Source: Pseudarthrobacter chlorophenolicus A6 (GTDB lineage Bacteria; Actinomycetota; Actinomycetes; Actinomycetales; Micrococcaceae). Taken from it: DNA of 64,000 bases. How positions within the stretch are numbered: the first letter of the stretch is position 1; each line of letters begins with the position of its first letter. A model generated the notes under the pieces. It saw nothing but the letters and a program-made list of their open reading frames with translations. It did not search any database and was not told where the DNA came from. The position numbers were made by a program, and so were the translations under genes. Location: positions 3,823,209-3,887,208 of the forward strand of contig NC_011886.1 in NCBI RefSeq assembly GCF_000022025.1, given 5' to 3'. Of the stretch, positions 8,006 through 23,472 are shown in pieces.

Positions 8006-8017
8006 TTGATATATCAA
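8006..8017. promoter_or_regulatory. GntR-type operator, perfect palindrome TTGATATATCAA
   Basis: A perfect 12-base palindrome with a further TTGATAT half-site at 7994-8000. It lies upstream of the small unknown gene ending at 7678 and is the best match to the shared TGATATATCA motif. The sequence from 8018 to 8217 shows no gene. Confidence 0.7.
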
Positions 8018-8217
8018 TCTTGAAGAAAGTATGACCCGGGTCACACTGGGCGTCAATACTGTTCCGGAATGCCGGCGCTGTCGGCTGGAAATGCGCCGCC
8101 GCGGGCAAGGCCGGGCGGCAACGGGTTGGCGCTATCCGGGCACAGACATGCGTCTCGCGGACAGCGCGACGGCGGGAGTCACCCCCAGCGGACGGCGCGA
8201 CGGCGGCGGTCAGTCGC

Positions 8218-8898
8218 TCAGGCGCTAAACAGTGCCTCACGGACGGCGCGCTCAAACCCGCTGACGTGCACGCGTGCCAGGTCGGCCGCGCTGTCTTCGT
8301 CGCCGTCGATGACCGCCCGCAGCAGGTTCAGGTGCTCGTGCACATGGGCCGAGAGGTCCGGGAGGCGGTCCACTACCATGCACCAGATCCTTGTTGCCAG
8401 GTTGTCGTAGCGGATCAGGATGTCCTCAAGGTGTGGGTTTGCAGCGGCCGCATAGATGCTGTGGTGGACCCGGGAATCCAGCTGGAGAGTTTCCACCACG
8501 GAGGCCGCGCTGACATCGAAGGCCTCAACCTCAGTCAGGATGTCCTTGAGGTTCGCCCGGACGGCCGGCGAGGCAACGCGCGCTGCGCGCGAGGCCGCCA
8601 GGGGCTCCAGCTGCGCGCGGATCTCGGAAATGAACGAAAGGTCGGTCACGTCCACCCTGGTGGCAAAAGTGCCGCGCCGCGGGTAGGTCACCACCAGCCT
8701 GTCCAGCTCCAGCCGCTTGAGGGCCTCGCGAACGGGAGTTCGTCCCACGCCCAGTGACTTGGACAGCGCGTCGTCGTTGAGCAGGTCGCCGGGCTTGATG
8801 TCCAGCATCAGCAGCCTGTCGCGGATGCTTTCGTAGGCAACGTCCGCGAGCGATTTCCTGGCGGCATCTTCCGCAAGCGCCAAAGTTTCAATTGCCAT
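8218..8898 (-). CDS. GntR-family regulator, FadR/FCD subfamily
   Basis: The 226-residue protein has an N-terminal winged helix (residues about 15-80; DALSKSLGVGRTPVREALK is the recognition helix) and an all-helical FCD domain. The FCD metal or ligand site is visible: Asp and His in DSRVHHSIY, His in HVHEHLNLL and His in ARVHVSGFE. The ATG at 8898 follows GAGAGG; an upstream in-frame start at 8970 would overlap the operator. It is divergent from purU, with two TGATATATCA-like sites between them, so it likely represses itself and the purU operon. The inducer is probably a pathway metabolite, but this is inferred from context. Confidence 0.92.
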   Translation of the reverse strand: MAIETLALAEDAARKSLADVAYESIRDRLLMLDIKPGDLLNDDALSKSLGVGRTPVREALKRLELDRLVVTYPRRGTFATRVDVTDLSFISEIRAQLEPLAASRAARVASPAVRANLKDILTEVEAFDVSAASVVETLQLDSRVHHSIYAAAANPHLEDILIRYDNLATRIWCMVVDRLPDLSAHVHEHLNLLRAVIDGDEDSAADLARVHVSGFERAVREALFSA

Positions 8899-8972
8899 CG
8901 CAGCACCTCTCCCCTCGAGCCGAAAAAACCTATTGACCTCACTCACCGACCAGTATACGCTGATCTCCAACC

Positions 8973-9005
8973 TAATATATCAGTATGCAACACAGGAATA
9001 TATCT
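8973..9005. promoter_or_regulatory. Tandem GntR-type operators before purU
   Basis: Two sites, TAATATATCA (8973-8982) and GAATATATCT (8996-9005), start 23 bases apart. They lie between the divergent gntR and purU genes. The same motif with the same 23-base spacing occurs before moeA. Confidence 0.7.
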
Positions 9006-9020
9006 ATAGAAGGAGGAGAC

Positions 9021-9941
9021 ATGACCCTGGTGGAAACAGCCTCATCGACGGCCCTCGGCGGGACCACGCTCACCGAAACGGTTGAGCAGCCGACGGATCA
9101 GAAGTTTGTCCTGACCCTTTCCTGCGGCGAGCGCGCGGGCATTGTCCAGGCCGTGACAACCTTCCTGTTCGACCGCGGCTTCAACATCGACGAGCACCAG
9201 CAGTTCGATGACAGCCTCCGCGAAACACTGCACCTGCGTACCGCGTTCTCCGGTTCACCGGCCTACACCCGGGACACCCTCGAAGAAGAGTTCCGTCCCA
9301 TCGCAGACCGGTTCGGCATGAAGTTCAGCTTCAACGACCAGACGCAGCAGCGCGTGCTGGTGATGGTGTCCAAGTTCGGGCACTGCCTCAACGACCTCAT
9401 CTTCCGCTGGCGCGGCGGCACCCTGGGCGGCGACCTCGTGGCGGTCGTGTCCAACCACGAAACCCACCGCGCGATGGCAGAGGCCGCCGGCCTTCCGTTC
9501 ATCCACATTCCCGTCACGCCGGACACCAAGGCCGAGGCCGAGCGGCGCCTCCTGGAACTCGTTGACGAGTACCAGGCGGACCTGGTGGTCCTGGCCCGCT
9601 ACATGCAGGTCCTGTCCAACGATCTGTGCCGTGCCCTGGAGGGCCGGGCCATCAACATCCACCATTCCTTCCTGCCCGGGTTCAAGGGTGCCAAGCCGTA
9701 CCACCAGGCCCACGCACGGGGCGTGAAGCTCATCGGCGCCACCGCGCACTACGTCACCGCCGACCTGGACGAGGGTCCCATCATCGAACAGGAAGTCATC
9801 CGGGTTGACCACAGCTTCGGACCGGGCACCCTCTCCACCGTGGGCCAGGACGCCGAAGCCCTCGCCCTTTCCCGGGCCGTGCGGTGGCACTGCCAGCACC
9901 GCGTCCTGCTCGACCAGACCAGCACCGTGGTGTTCCGCTAG
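9021..9941 (+). CDS. purU: Formyltetrahydrofolate deformylase
   Basis: PurU hydrolyses 10-formyl-THF to formate and THF in the cytoplasm. The 306-residue protein has an N-terminal ACT domain (residues about 25-105; LTLSCGERAGIVQAVTTFL) and a formyltransferase-like catalytic domain with the conserved INIHHSFLPGFKGAKPY and GATAHYVTADLDEGPII segments, which carry the Asn, His and Asp of the active site. The start at 9021 has the strong ribosome-binding site AAGGAGGAGAC. It begins the purU-dmg-fchA-folD cluster (gaps of 54, 2 and an overlap of 4 bases). Here its role is to recycle THF from demethylation rather than to supply formate for purine synthesis. Two GntR-type sites lie just upstream. Confidence 0.95.
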   Translation: MTLVETASSTALGGTTLTETVEQPTDQKFVLTLSCGERAGIVQAVTTFLFDRGFNIDEHQQFDDSLRETLHLRTAFSGSPAYTRDTLEEEFRPIADRFGMKFSFNDQTQQRVLVMVSKFGHCLNDLIFRWRGGTLGGDLVAVVSNHETHRAMAEAAGLPFIHIPVTPDTKAEAERRLLELVDEYQADLVVLARYMQVLSNDLCRALEGRAINIHHSFLPGFKGAKPYHQAHARGVKLIGATAHYVTADLDEGPIIEQEVIRVDHSFGPGTLSTVGQDAEALALSRAVRWHCQHRVLLDQTSTVVFR

Positions 9942-12488
<2,547 letters not shown>

Positions 12489-12490
12489 CG

Positions 12491-13162
12491 ATGGCCGAAC
12501 AGCAAGCGAACAGCACCGATTCCCCCCGCACAGCCTCAATAGGTGCGGAGACCATCAGCGGCTACCTCACCCGGCTCGCCTCACGGCAGCCGACCCCCGG
12601 AGGCGGTGCCGCTGCGGCCCTCCATGCTGCACAGGGCGCCGCCCTGGTAGCCATGGTGGCCCGGTACACCACGGGACCCAAGTATGCGGAACACGCGGCG
12701 CTGGTGGAGCGGATCACCGGCATCGCCGACGAACTGGCCACCGAAGCACTGCGGCTGGCGGATTCGGATGAGCAGGTCTTCCAGGCGGTGATTGACTCCT
12801 ACAAGCTGCCTGCCGACACGGAGGAGCTGAAGGCTGCCAAGAGCGGCGCCATCCAGGCGGCCCTCGTCCAGGCGGCGCAGACCCCGGCGCAGCTCATCAA
12901 ACTGGCCGGTTCGGTGGTGGAACTCGCCACCGAACTGGGCGAGGTGGCAAACCCGAACGTCATCAGCGACGTCGCAGCTGCGGCGGATGCCGCCCGGGCC
13001 GCCGCAACCACCGCCCGGGTGAATATCGACATCAACCTTGTGGCCATCAAGGACCCGTCCGTCAGGTCGCTCCTGGCAGACCAGACGGACGGCCTCGCAG
13101 ACAAGGTTGTTGCGGCAGCGGACAGCCTCGCGGCCCGGGTACGGGAAAGGATCCTTCAGTGA
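12491..13162 (+). CDS. fchA: Methenyl/formimino-THF cyclohydrolase-cyclodeaminase
   Basis: The 223-residue protein belongs to the formiminotransferase-cyclodeaminase family, with the hallmark PTPGGGAAAALHAAQGAALV near residues 36-55. These helical proteins open the methenyl-THF ring to 10-formyl-THF or release ammonia from formimino-THF. No glutamate formiminotransferase is nearby; the gene lies between dmg and folD, so methenyl-THF cyclohydrolase activity is the likely role. It starts two bases after dmg and its stop overlaps the folD start. The neighbouring FolD lacks the lysine needed for the same reaction, which makes this enzyme the probable cyclohydrolase of the pathway. Confidence 0.92.
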   Translation: MAEQQANSTDSPRTASIGAETISGYLTRLASRQPTPGGGAAAALHAAQGAALVAMVARYTTGPKYAEHAALVERITGIADELATEALRLADSDEQVFQAVIDSYKLPADTEELKAAKSGAIQAALVQAAQTPAQLIKLAGSVVELATELGEVANPNVISDVAAAADAARAAATTARVNIDINLVAIKDPSVRSLLADQTDGLADKVVAAADSLAARVRERILQ

Positions 13163-14034
13163 GCACCCCAACCACCAGGGCGTTGTCCGGAAAAGCGCTG
13201 GCCGGTGTCATCCGGCAGCGCGCCAAGGATGAGGCCCGGGAACTCGAGAACGAAGGTGCGCACCCGTCCCTCGCCGTGGTCATCGCCACCGACGACGAGT
13301 CAACGCACTGGTACGTCCGCTCCATCGAACGGGCGGCCGAAGCTGCGGGCATCGGCTGCCGCGTGATCGACCTCGGGCACGATGCCACCGAGCAGGTGCT
13401 GGCCAACGTCCTTCGGGACCTCAGCGCAGAGCCTTCGGTTCACGGCATCATCCTGCAGACGCCACTGCCGGGAGGAGTCCGGACCGATGCCCTGGTGGGC
13501 CTGATCGCGCCGGAAAAGGACATTGACGGCGCCAACCCGCTCAGCCTGGGACGCCTCGCGGTGGGGCAGCCGGCCTTCGCCCCCGCCACCGCCCGCGCCG
13601 TGGTCGAAATCCTCGACCACTACGACGTCCCCGTTGCGGGCCGCAGCGTGGCAGTGGTGGGCCGGTCCGCCGTCGTGGGCAAACCCCTGGCCCTGCTGCT
13701 GCTGGAACGCGACGCGGCCATCACCGTGTGCCACTCCCGCTCCGGCCCGCTGGAGCGGCACACCCGGCCGGCGGACATTGTGGTGGTGGCCGCCGGAAGG
13801 ACGGGACTGGTGAACGGCAGCCACATCTCGCCGGACACCGTTGTGGTGGACGTTGGCACCAACGTCCTCCCTGACGGCTCCCTGGTGGGCGATGTGGACG
13901 GGGCAAGCGTCAACGGCATCGCCGCCGCGCTGTCCCCGGTTCCCGGCGGCGTCGGCTCGGTGACCACCGCGCTGTTGCTGCTGCACACCGTGGAGGCTGC
14001 CCGCCAGCAGGTCCCGCTTTTGGAAAACGCCTAG
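13159..14034 (+). CDS. folD: Methylene-THF dehydrogenase (FolD family) lacking the cyclohydrolase lysine
   Basis: This 291-residue protein has the full FolD fold: GIILQTPLP (Gln100), PEKDIDGANP (Asp123), the Rossmann segment VAVVGRSAVVGKPLALLL and the C-terminal PVPGGVGSVTTALLL. The family active-site motif Y-x3-K reads Tyr52-Val-Arg-Ser-Ile56, so the catalytic lysine is an isoleucine (codon 13324-13326). In characterised bifunctional enzymes, changing this lysine abolishes cyclohydrolase but leaves dehydrogenase activity. The start is GTG at 13159, overlapping the fchA stop. The likely job is NADP-dependent oxidation of methylene-THF to methenyl-THF only. A housekeeping bifunctional FolD probably exists elsewhere, but it is not in the window. 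Confidence 0.93.
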   Translation: MSTPTTRALSGKALAGVIRQRAKDEARELENEGAHPSLAVVIATDDESTHWYVRSIERAAEAAGIGCRVIDLGHDATEQVLANVLRDLSAEPSVHGIILQTPLPGGVRTDALVGLIAPEKDIDGANPLSLGRLAVGQPAFAPATARAVVEILDHYDVPVAGRSVAVVGRSAVVGKPLALLLLERDAAITVCHSRSGPLERHTRPADIVVVAAGRTGLVNGSHISPDTVVVDVGTNVLPDGSLVGDVDGASVNGIAAALSPVPGGVGSVTTALLLLHTVEAARQQVPLLENA

Positions 14035-14048
14035 CGTTCAAAAAAGTG

Positions 14049-14078
14049 TGGACACGGCATCCACCACTGATCTAAAAT
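14049..14078 (+). promoter_or_regulatory. Possible promoter of moeA-fdhD
   Basis: TGGACA (14049-14054) and TAAAAT (14073-14078) are separated by 18 bases and would start transcription close to the operators at 14082-14114. The match is moderate. Confidence 0.4.
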
Positions 14079-14081
14079 TAC

Positions 14082-14114
14082 TGATATATCTATAGTCGCA
14101 AGAATGAGATATCA
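14082..14114. promoter_or_regulatory. Tandem GntR-type operators before moeA
   Basis: TGATATATCT (14082-14091) and TGAGATATCA (14105-14114) start 23 bases apart, exactly as in the purU operator pair. They overlap the predicted transcription start of moeA-fdhD. Confidence 0.7.
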
Positions 14115-14116
14115 GT

Positions 14117-14210
14117 CGCCCGTTGCTCGTAGACGGTGCTTCGATGGCCTGAAACCTGGGGAGGTATTCCTCGTCGAAGCACCGCTTACGGGCAACGGGC
14201 GTTTTCGCTT
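14117..14210 (+). ncRNA. Candidate structured leader RNA (riboswitch-like) of moeA
   Basis: A perfect 10-base outer stem (14117-14126 with 14192-14201) and a perfect 11-base inner stem (14134-14144 with 14174-14184) are separated by 7-base internal-loop strands on both sides. The apical region (14145-14173) holds a small GAGG/CCTC hairpin and the sequence CCTGAAACCTGG. A GTTTTCGCTT run follows the outer stem, so the whole element could act as a terminator. It lies between the GntR-type operators and the moeA ribosome-binding site. I do not recognise it as a known riboswitch class from memory; Moco RNA is the obvious comparison given the gene. Confidence 0.6.
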
Positions 14211-14231
14211 CAACTCCGCAAGGGGCCATCC

Positions 14232-15551
14232 ATGATGACGTTTACGCCCATCGCAGATCCCACGTCCCCAATGGCGGGGACCGGACTGCACTCGATCGAT
14301 TGGCCGGAAGCCAGGCGCCTGGCCTACGACTGCGCAGGACCCCTCCCCACCGCCCAGGTTCCGCTCCATGCAGCAGCCGGACGAACCCTCTCCAGCGCGG
14401 TGACCGCATTGCAGGACCTGCCCCACTACGCCTCCTCGGCAATGGATGGATGGGCGCTGAGCGGGGATGGCCCTTGGCTCCTGGCGGCCGGGCAGCAACC
14501 ACTGGCGCCGGGCACAGCCGCCGTCATCGCCACCGGCGGCCTGGTTCCGGAAGGCACAAGTGCAGTGCTCCGCAAGGAAAGCGGCCTGGTGGCTGAGGAC
14601 GGAGCGGGCCGCCCTGTCCTTACCGTCAGCGCCGACGCGAAGCCCGGTGAACCGAGGCCGGGCCAGCACGTGCGCCCCGCGGGGACCGAGGCCTTGGCCG
14701 GCGAAACGCTGATTCCGGCGGGCACCGTCCTCAACCCCGCCCACCTGGCCCTTGCTGCCGTGGCCGGCCATGACCTGGTGGAGGTGCAGCCACAACCGGT
14801 GGTTTCAGTGGTCCTGACCGGCTCCGAGGTAGTAACGTCGGGCATTCCTGCCCCCGGGAACGTCCGTGACACCTTCGGCCCGCAACTGGGCACCGTCATT
14901 TCCCAGCTGGGCGGCATACCAGGCAATTTCACCCGCATTGGCGACTCCTTCGCTGCATGGCTGGAGGCACTGGACGGCTCCGGCCCTGATTCAGCGGCGC
15001 GGGCCGACGTCGTCATCACCACCGGAGGAACAGGCAAGTCCGGCACCGACCACTTCCGGGACGCAGTGGCCGCGCTCGGCGGACGCCTGCTGCTGGACGG
15101 TGTCGCCATGCGCCCCGGACACCCCGCCGTGCTGGCCGAACTGCCGGACGGTCGCTTCGCCGTCGGACTTCCCGGAAATCCCCTCGCCGCCATGATGGCG
15201 CTGGCCACCATCGGCGCCCCCTTGCTGGCCGCACTGGGAAACCAGCCCCTGCCGCAGCTCCAGCACGCCACCTCCGGCAACGACTTTGGCCCCGACGGCG
15301 GATGCAGCGACGGAAAGGGGCGGACGCGGCTCATCCCGTGCAGGTTCCTGTCCGGGCTGGCCTTTCCCGTGTCCCACACCGGACCGGGCATGATGCGCGG
15401 CCTGGCGTGGGCTGAGGGCGTCATGGTTGTCCCTCCCGGCGGCGTCGACTCGGGTCAGCCCGTGGCTGTCCTGCCGCTTCCCTGGACCCCGGCGGCCGCA
15501 GCCACCCAGACGGCCGTAAGCGTTGGAAGGAACACGCCTTGGCACGCATGA
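14232..15551 (+). CDS. moeA: Molybdopterin molybdotransferase
   Basis: MoeA inserts molybdate into adenylated molybdopterin to give molybdenum cofactor. The 439-residue protein shows the expected motifs in order: the MDGWAL segment near residue 74, VVLTGSEVV, the nucleotide-site segment ITTGGTGKSGTDHF and GLPGNPLAAM, then a C-terminal beta-barrel domain. The ATG at 14232 follows AAGGGG. The end overlaps the fdhD start by 13 bases, so the two are coupled and both serve the formate dehydrogenase encoded at 21080. This is likely a pathway-dedicated copy, because it is not with other Moco synthesis genes. Confidence 0.93.
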   Translation: MMTFTPIADPTSPMAGTGLHSIDWPEARRLAYDCAGPLPTAQVPLHAAAGRTLSSAVTALQDLPHYASSAMDGWALSGDGPWLLAAGQQPLAPGTAAVIATGGLVPEGTSAVLRKESGLVAEDGAGRPVLTVSADAKPGEPRPGQHVRPAGTEALAGETLIPAGTVLNPAHLALAAVAGHDLVEVQPQPVVSVVLTGSEVVTSGIPAPGNVRDTFGPQLGTVISQLGGIPGNFTRIGDSFAAWLEALDGSGPDSAARADVVITTGGTGKSGTDHFRDAVAALGGRLLLDGVAMRPGHPAVLAELPDGRFAVGLPGNPLAAMMALATIGAPLLAALGNQPLPQLQHATSGNDFGPDGGCSDGKGRTRLIPCRFLSGLAFPVSHTGPGMMRGLAWAEGVMVVPPGGVDSGQPVAVLPLPWTPAAAATQTAVSVGRNTPWHA

Positions 15552-16432
15552 CGCAGCGCCGCAAGATCCACCGCTTCCACCTGGACGGCTCGGGCACCGA
15601 ATATCCGGTCCGGTTCAAGGAGGACGTGATCGCCGCCGAGGAGCCGCTGGAGATCCGGCTGGGCGGCCGTTCATTCGCCGTCACCATGAGGACGCCGGGA
15701 GACGACTTCGACCTCGTGGCCGGGTTCCTCGTCTCCGAGGGCGTGATCCGGGACGCGTCCGAACTGGTGTCCCTGCGCTTCTGCGCCGGCGGCCCTGACG
15801 AAGCGCAGACCTTTAACGTGGTGGACACCCAGCTGCGTCCGGACGTCCCCCTGCCCGAAACAATGCGGCACGTCTACACCTCCAGTTCGTGCGGCATCTG
15901 CGGCACGGAGTCCATCGAGGCGGTGCGGAAAACCCTGCACGACGATCCCTCCGCGGACCCGCTGAAGGTGCCCGTCGACGCACTTGCCGCCCTCCCGGAC
16001 AAACTGCGGGAGGCCCAGGCCGTGTTCGACAAGACGGGCGGCGTCCATGCGGCCGGCCTCTTCCGGCTGGGTGACGGCGAGCCTGAATTGCTGTGCCTGC
16101 GTGAGGACGTGGGACGGCACAATGCCGTGGACAAAGTGGTGGGATGGGCCCTCCGGCAAGGCCTGCTGCCACTGCGCGGCACGGTGCTGCAGGTGTCCGG
16201 CCGGGCGTCGTTTGAACTCGTCCAGAAAGCCGCTCTGGCCGGCATTCCAGTGCTTTCCGCCGTGAGCGCCCCGTCGAGCCTGGCCATTGACCTCGCAGTC
16301 GAAACCGGTCTGACACTCGCGGGCTTCAGCAGGGGCCACAGCCTGAACGTTTACGCGGGCCGGGACCGGCTGGAACGGCCATGGGCCGTAACAGAAGGCC
16401 TGCTCCCGGCAGGCGCCGGGCAGGAGAACTAG
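15539..16432 (+). CDS. fdhD: Formate dehydrogenase accessory sulfurtransferase
   Basis: FdhD transfers sulfur to the Mo ion of the cofactor in formate dehydrogenases. The 297-residue protein carries the functional Cys motif CGICG near residues 119-123 and the conserved REDVGRHNAVDK segment near 196-207. The start is TTG at 15539, with GGAAGGA 8 bases upstream; an ATG at 15548 is too far from that site. It is translated in coupling with moeA. The formate dehydrogenase it should serve lies about 4.6 kb downstream on the other strand. Confidence 0.95.
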   Translation: MARMTQRRKIHRFHLDGSGTEYPVRFKEDVIAAEEPLEIRLGGRSFAVTMRTPGDDFDLVAGFLVSEGVIRDASELVSLRFCAGGPDEAQTFNVVDTQLRPDVPLPETMRHVYTSSSCGICGTESIEAVRKTLHDDPSADPLKVPVDALAALPDKLREAQAVFDKTGGVHAAGLFRLGDGEPELLCLREDVGRHNAVDKVVGWALRQGLLPLRGTVLQVSGRASFELVQKAALAGIPVLSAVSAPSSLAIDLAVETGLTLAGFSRGHSLNVYAGRDRLERPWAVTEGLLPAGAGQEN

Positions 16433-16550
16433 CGCTCCGGGACGCCAATTCGGGCCGTTTACTCCCCCGCAACCGGGGGCGCGATTCCTGCTGCCCATTT
16501 TTGGGTTGGGCGCCCGGGCCGGGCTCCGCTACTGCCGGCCGACATCTTTC

Positions 16551-16616
16551 TTGACATCGCGTGTGACCTGAAGCACTGTTTTGTTGCATAAAGCGAAGCT
16601 TGTTGATCATCCCGAA
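16551..16616 (+). promoter_or_regulatory. Composite promoter/operator of the MFS transporter (copy 2 of 3)
   Basis: TTGACA (16551-16556), TGTGA-N6-GCAC (16562-16576), then GTTGC-N5-GCGAA (16583-16597) and GTTGA-N5-CCGAA (16602-16616), again 19 bases apart. Three bases are inserted between the TGTGA element and the boxes compared with the other two copies. The gap from 16433 to 16797 otherwise holds only a GC-rich hairpin (CCCCCGCAACCGGGGG, about 16465) that may end fdhD. Confidence 0.7.
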
Positions 16617-16797
16617 ACGAAAGACTCTCTCGAATGCGCGTACCCCTGTTCCCGTGGCACCGGGCCGCGGCAACCGGACGCGATCACTCACGACGAGAAA
16701 CCAACCTGCGGTGGCCACTGGTGGAGGAACCCTGTCCCCCATCAACCACCGCCGCGGCGGGCATCCTGCTGCCGCAACAAATTCAAAGGAACTTTTG

Positions 16798-18204
16798 ATG
16801 ACAATCCAAGGTGCCAGCACCATCGATCAAACCAGAGCAGAAGCGACCAGCTCCGCGTTCAAACGCCGCTTCATGATTCGGCTCGTCGCTGTCTTCATCG
16901 GCGGGATGTTCCTCGACGGTTACATCCTCGGGATCATCGGTCCCGTCGCCGGGCTCATGCGGACAGACCTCCAGCTCGACGCATTGTCGCTCGGCCTGAT
17001 CGCTGCAGGCCCGCTGGTTGGCATCTTTGTCGGTTCCCCCCTGGCCGGCTGGGCCACTGACAAGTTCGGACGCAAGCCCATGTTCCTCGTGGACATGGGC
17101 CTGTTCCTGGCAGCCTCCGCGGCCCAGTTCTTCATTACCTCCGGAGACGGGGCTGTGGTCCAGCTCGTCATCATCCGGTTCTTCATGGGCGTGGCGATCG
17201 GCGGCGAGTACTCCATCGGCGGGCCGTTGCTCTCGGAGTTCTCCCCTCCCAAGCTTCGCGGGCGCCTGCTCGGCCTGACCCTGATCGCCTGGTACGTCGG
17301 TTTCATGGTGGCCTTCATCGTTGGCACGCTCCTGCATGACGCCGGCACTCCCTGGCGCCTAGTCATCGGAACCAGCACCATACTTGCGCTCGTCCTGTTC
17401 ATCGCCCGCCTGGGCCTGCCCGAATCGCCGAGCTGGCTCATTACGAAGGGACGGCGGGAGGAGGCACTCGCGATCGCGCACAAGTATGTCGAATCTCCGG
17501 AGATGCAAAACAGCATCACCGAGGAGATCGACCTCAGGATGATCCAGGAGGCCCAGGCCGCTAAGAACAGGACGACAATCAAGGGCGCCTCCATCGGAAT
17601 GCTGTTCTCGAAGGAGAACTGGCGCGCCACCGTCTTCACCTCGGGTTTTTGGTTCTGCGCCGTCACTCCGTACTTCGCGATCGCGACCTTCGCCGACGAC
17701 GTGCTCACCCAGTTCGGTTTCGGCGGCGGCTGGGCCGGCGGGGTCGGCTTGTCCGCCCTTGCGGCCGCGGGTGTCGTCACAAGCGTGCTGCTGATTGACA
17801 GGCTCGGCCGCCGAATCCTCACCGTGCCCGGGCAGTGGCTCTGCGCAGGCATCCTGCTGGTTATCGGAGTCTGGGCGGACGCACCGGCGATCCTCATTCT
17901 CGTCCTGTTCCTCGCCTTCTCCTTCTTCAACGCCGGCTACACCACAATGACCCAGGTCTATCCGGCCGAGGTCTTCCCCGGCCACCTGCGCGGCATCGGC
18001 ATGGGCTTCGCCGCGGCCTTCAGCCGCATCGGAGCCGCGCTCGGCACCTTCGCCTTGCCGTGGGCCATCAGCAACATCGGCATGGGGGCAAGCATGGTGG
18101 TGGCGGCCGCCGTCGCACTACTCGGCGCCGTCCTCTCGCAGTGGCTCGCTCCTGAGACGAAGGGGCGCACCCTCGCCGAGATCTCATCAGATTTCTCCCA
18201 CTGA
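16798..18204 (+). CDS. MFS transporter, metabolite:proton symporter type
   Basis: The protein of 468 residues has 12 membrane segments, the MFS loop 2-3 motif GWATDKFGRKPMF (near residues 82-94) and its second-half counterpart LIDRLGRRILTVP, plus LGLPESPSWL and APETKGRTL typical of sugar-porter and metabolite-symporter families. The ATG at 16798 follows AAAGGA; the longer open frame upstream covers the promoter. It precedes the second dimethylglycine-oxidase-like gene, and both have the same composite promoter, so import of a methylated amine or a related carboxylate is likely. The substrate cannot be read from the sequence. Confidence 0.88.
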   Translation: MTIQGASTIDQTRAEATSSAFKRRFMIRLVAVFIGGMFLDGYILGIIGPVAGLMRTDLQLDALSLGLIAAGPLVGIFVGSPLAGWATDKFGRKPMFLVDMGLFLAASAAQFFITSGDGAVVQLVIIRFFMGVAIGGEYSIGGPLLSEFSPPKLRGRLLGLTLIAWYVGFMVAFIVGTLLHDAGTPWRLVIGTSTILALVLFIARLGLPESPSWLITKGRREEALAIAHKYVESPEMQNSITEEIDLRMIQEAQAAKNRTTIKGASIGMLFSKENWRATVFTSGFWFCAVTPYFAIATFADDVLTQFGFGGGWAGGVGLSALAAAGVVTSVLLIDRLGRRILTVPGQWLCAGILLVIGVWADAPAILILVLFLAFSFFNAGYTTMTQVYPAEVFPGHLRGIGMGFAAAFSRIGAALGTFALPWAISNIGMGASMVVAAAVALLGAVLSQWLAPETKGRTLAEISSDFSH

Positions 18205-18228
18205 CCCGGGAACTACCCAGACACGAGC

Positions 18229-18266
18229 AGGAGGCCTTCGCCGCATCAGCGGCGGAGGCCTCCTTG
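18229..18266 (+). terminator. Hairpin after the MFS gene
   Basis: AGGAGGCC...GCCGC-ATCA-GCGGC...GGCCTCCTT forms a long stem shortly after the stop. It separates the transporter from the next promoter. Confidence 0.7.
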
Positions 18267-18314
18267 CTGCCCCTCGACATACTCCTGCCGGCTCCGCAAC
18301 AAAGCACATCCCCC

Positions 18315-20935
<2,621 letters not shown>

Positions 20936-20949
20936 TTCTGTTTCCTCCC

Positions 20950-20998
20950 ACGGGGTGGTTGGGCCTGCTTGAGACCGGCAGGCCCAACCACCCTTTTG
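20950..20998. terminator. Strong hairpin between convergent genes
   Basis: GGGTGGTTGGGCCTGC pairs with GCAGGCCCAACCACCC, followed by TTTTGTTT on the forward strand. It resembles the dispersed repeats at 1275 and 50797 (outer arm GTGGTTG) and terminates the second dimethylglycine-oxidase-like gene. Confidence 0.88.
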
Positions 20999-21036
20999 TT
21001 TGCCGGCAGAAACGGAACAGCCGGCCAACAGCGAAA

Positions 21037-21071
21037 CGCCCCCGCTTCCTCTCGGAAGCGGGGGCGTTTGC
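21037..21071. terminator. Hairpin terminator of the formate dehydrogenase gene
   Basis: CGCCCCCGCTTCC-TCTC-GGAAGCGGGGGCG is a perfect 13-base stem flanked by GTTT on both strands, so it can act in both directions. It lies just after the formate dehydrogenase stop. Confidence 0.85.
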
Positions 21072-21079
21072 GTGGTCTC

Positions 21080-23431
<2,352 letters not shown>

Positions 23432-23472
23432 CGTTCCAACTTCCTTGCCGGCATTTGTTGATCAATTGCTGA

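Noticed and set aside
14117..14210. A tRNA-Sec or ZTP/THF riboswitch in the moeA leader
   Set aside because: The structure has no tRNA arms or TCA anticodon loop, and it lacks the conserved blocks I know for ZTP and THF riboswitches. It is kept only as an unnamed structured RNA; Moco RNA could not be excluded.
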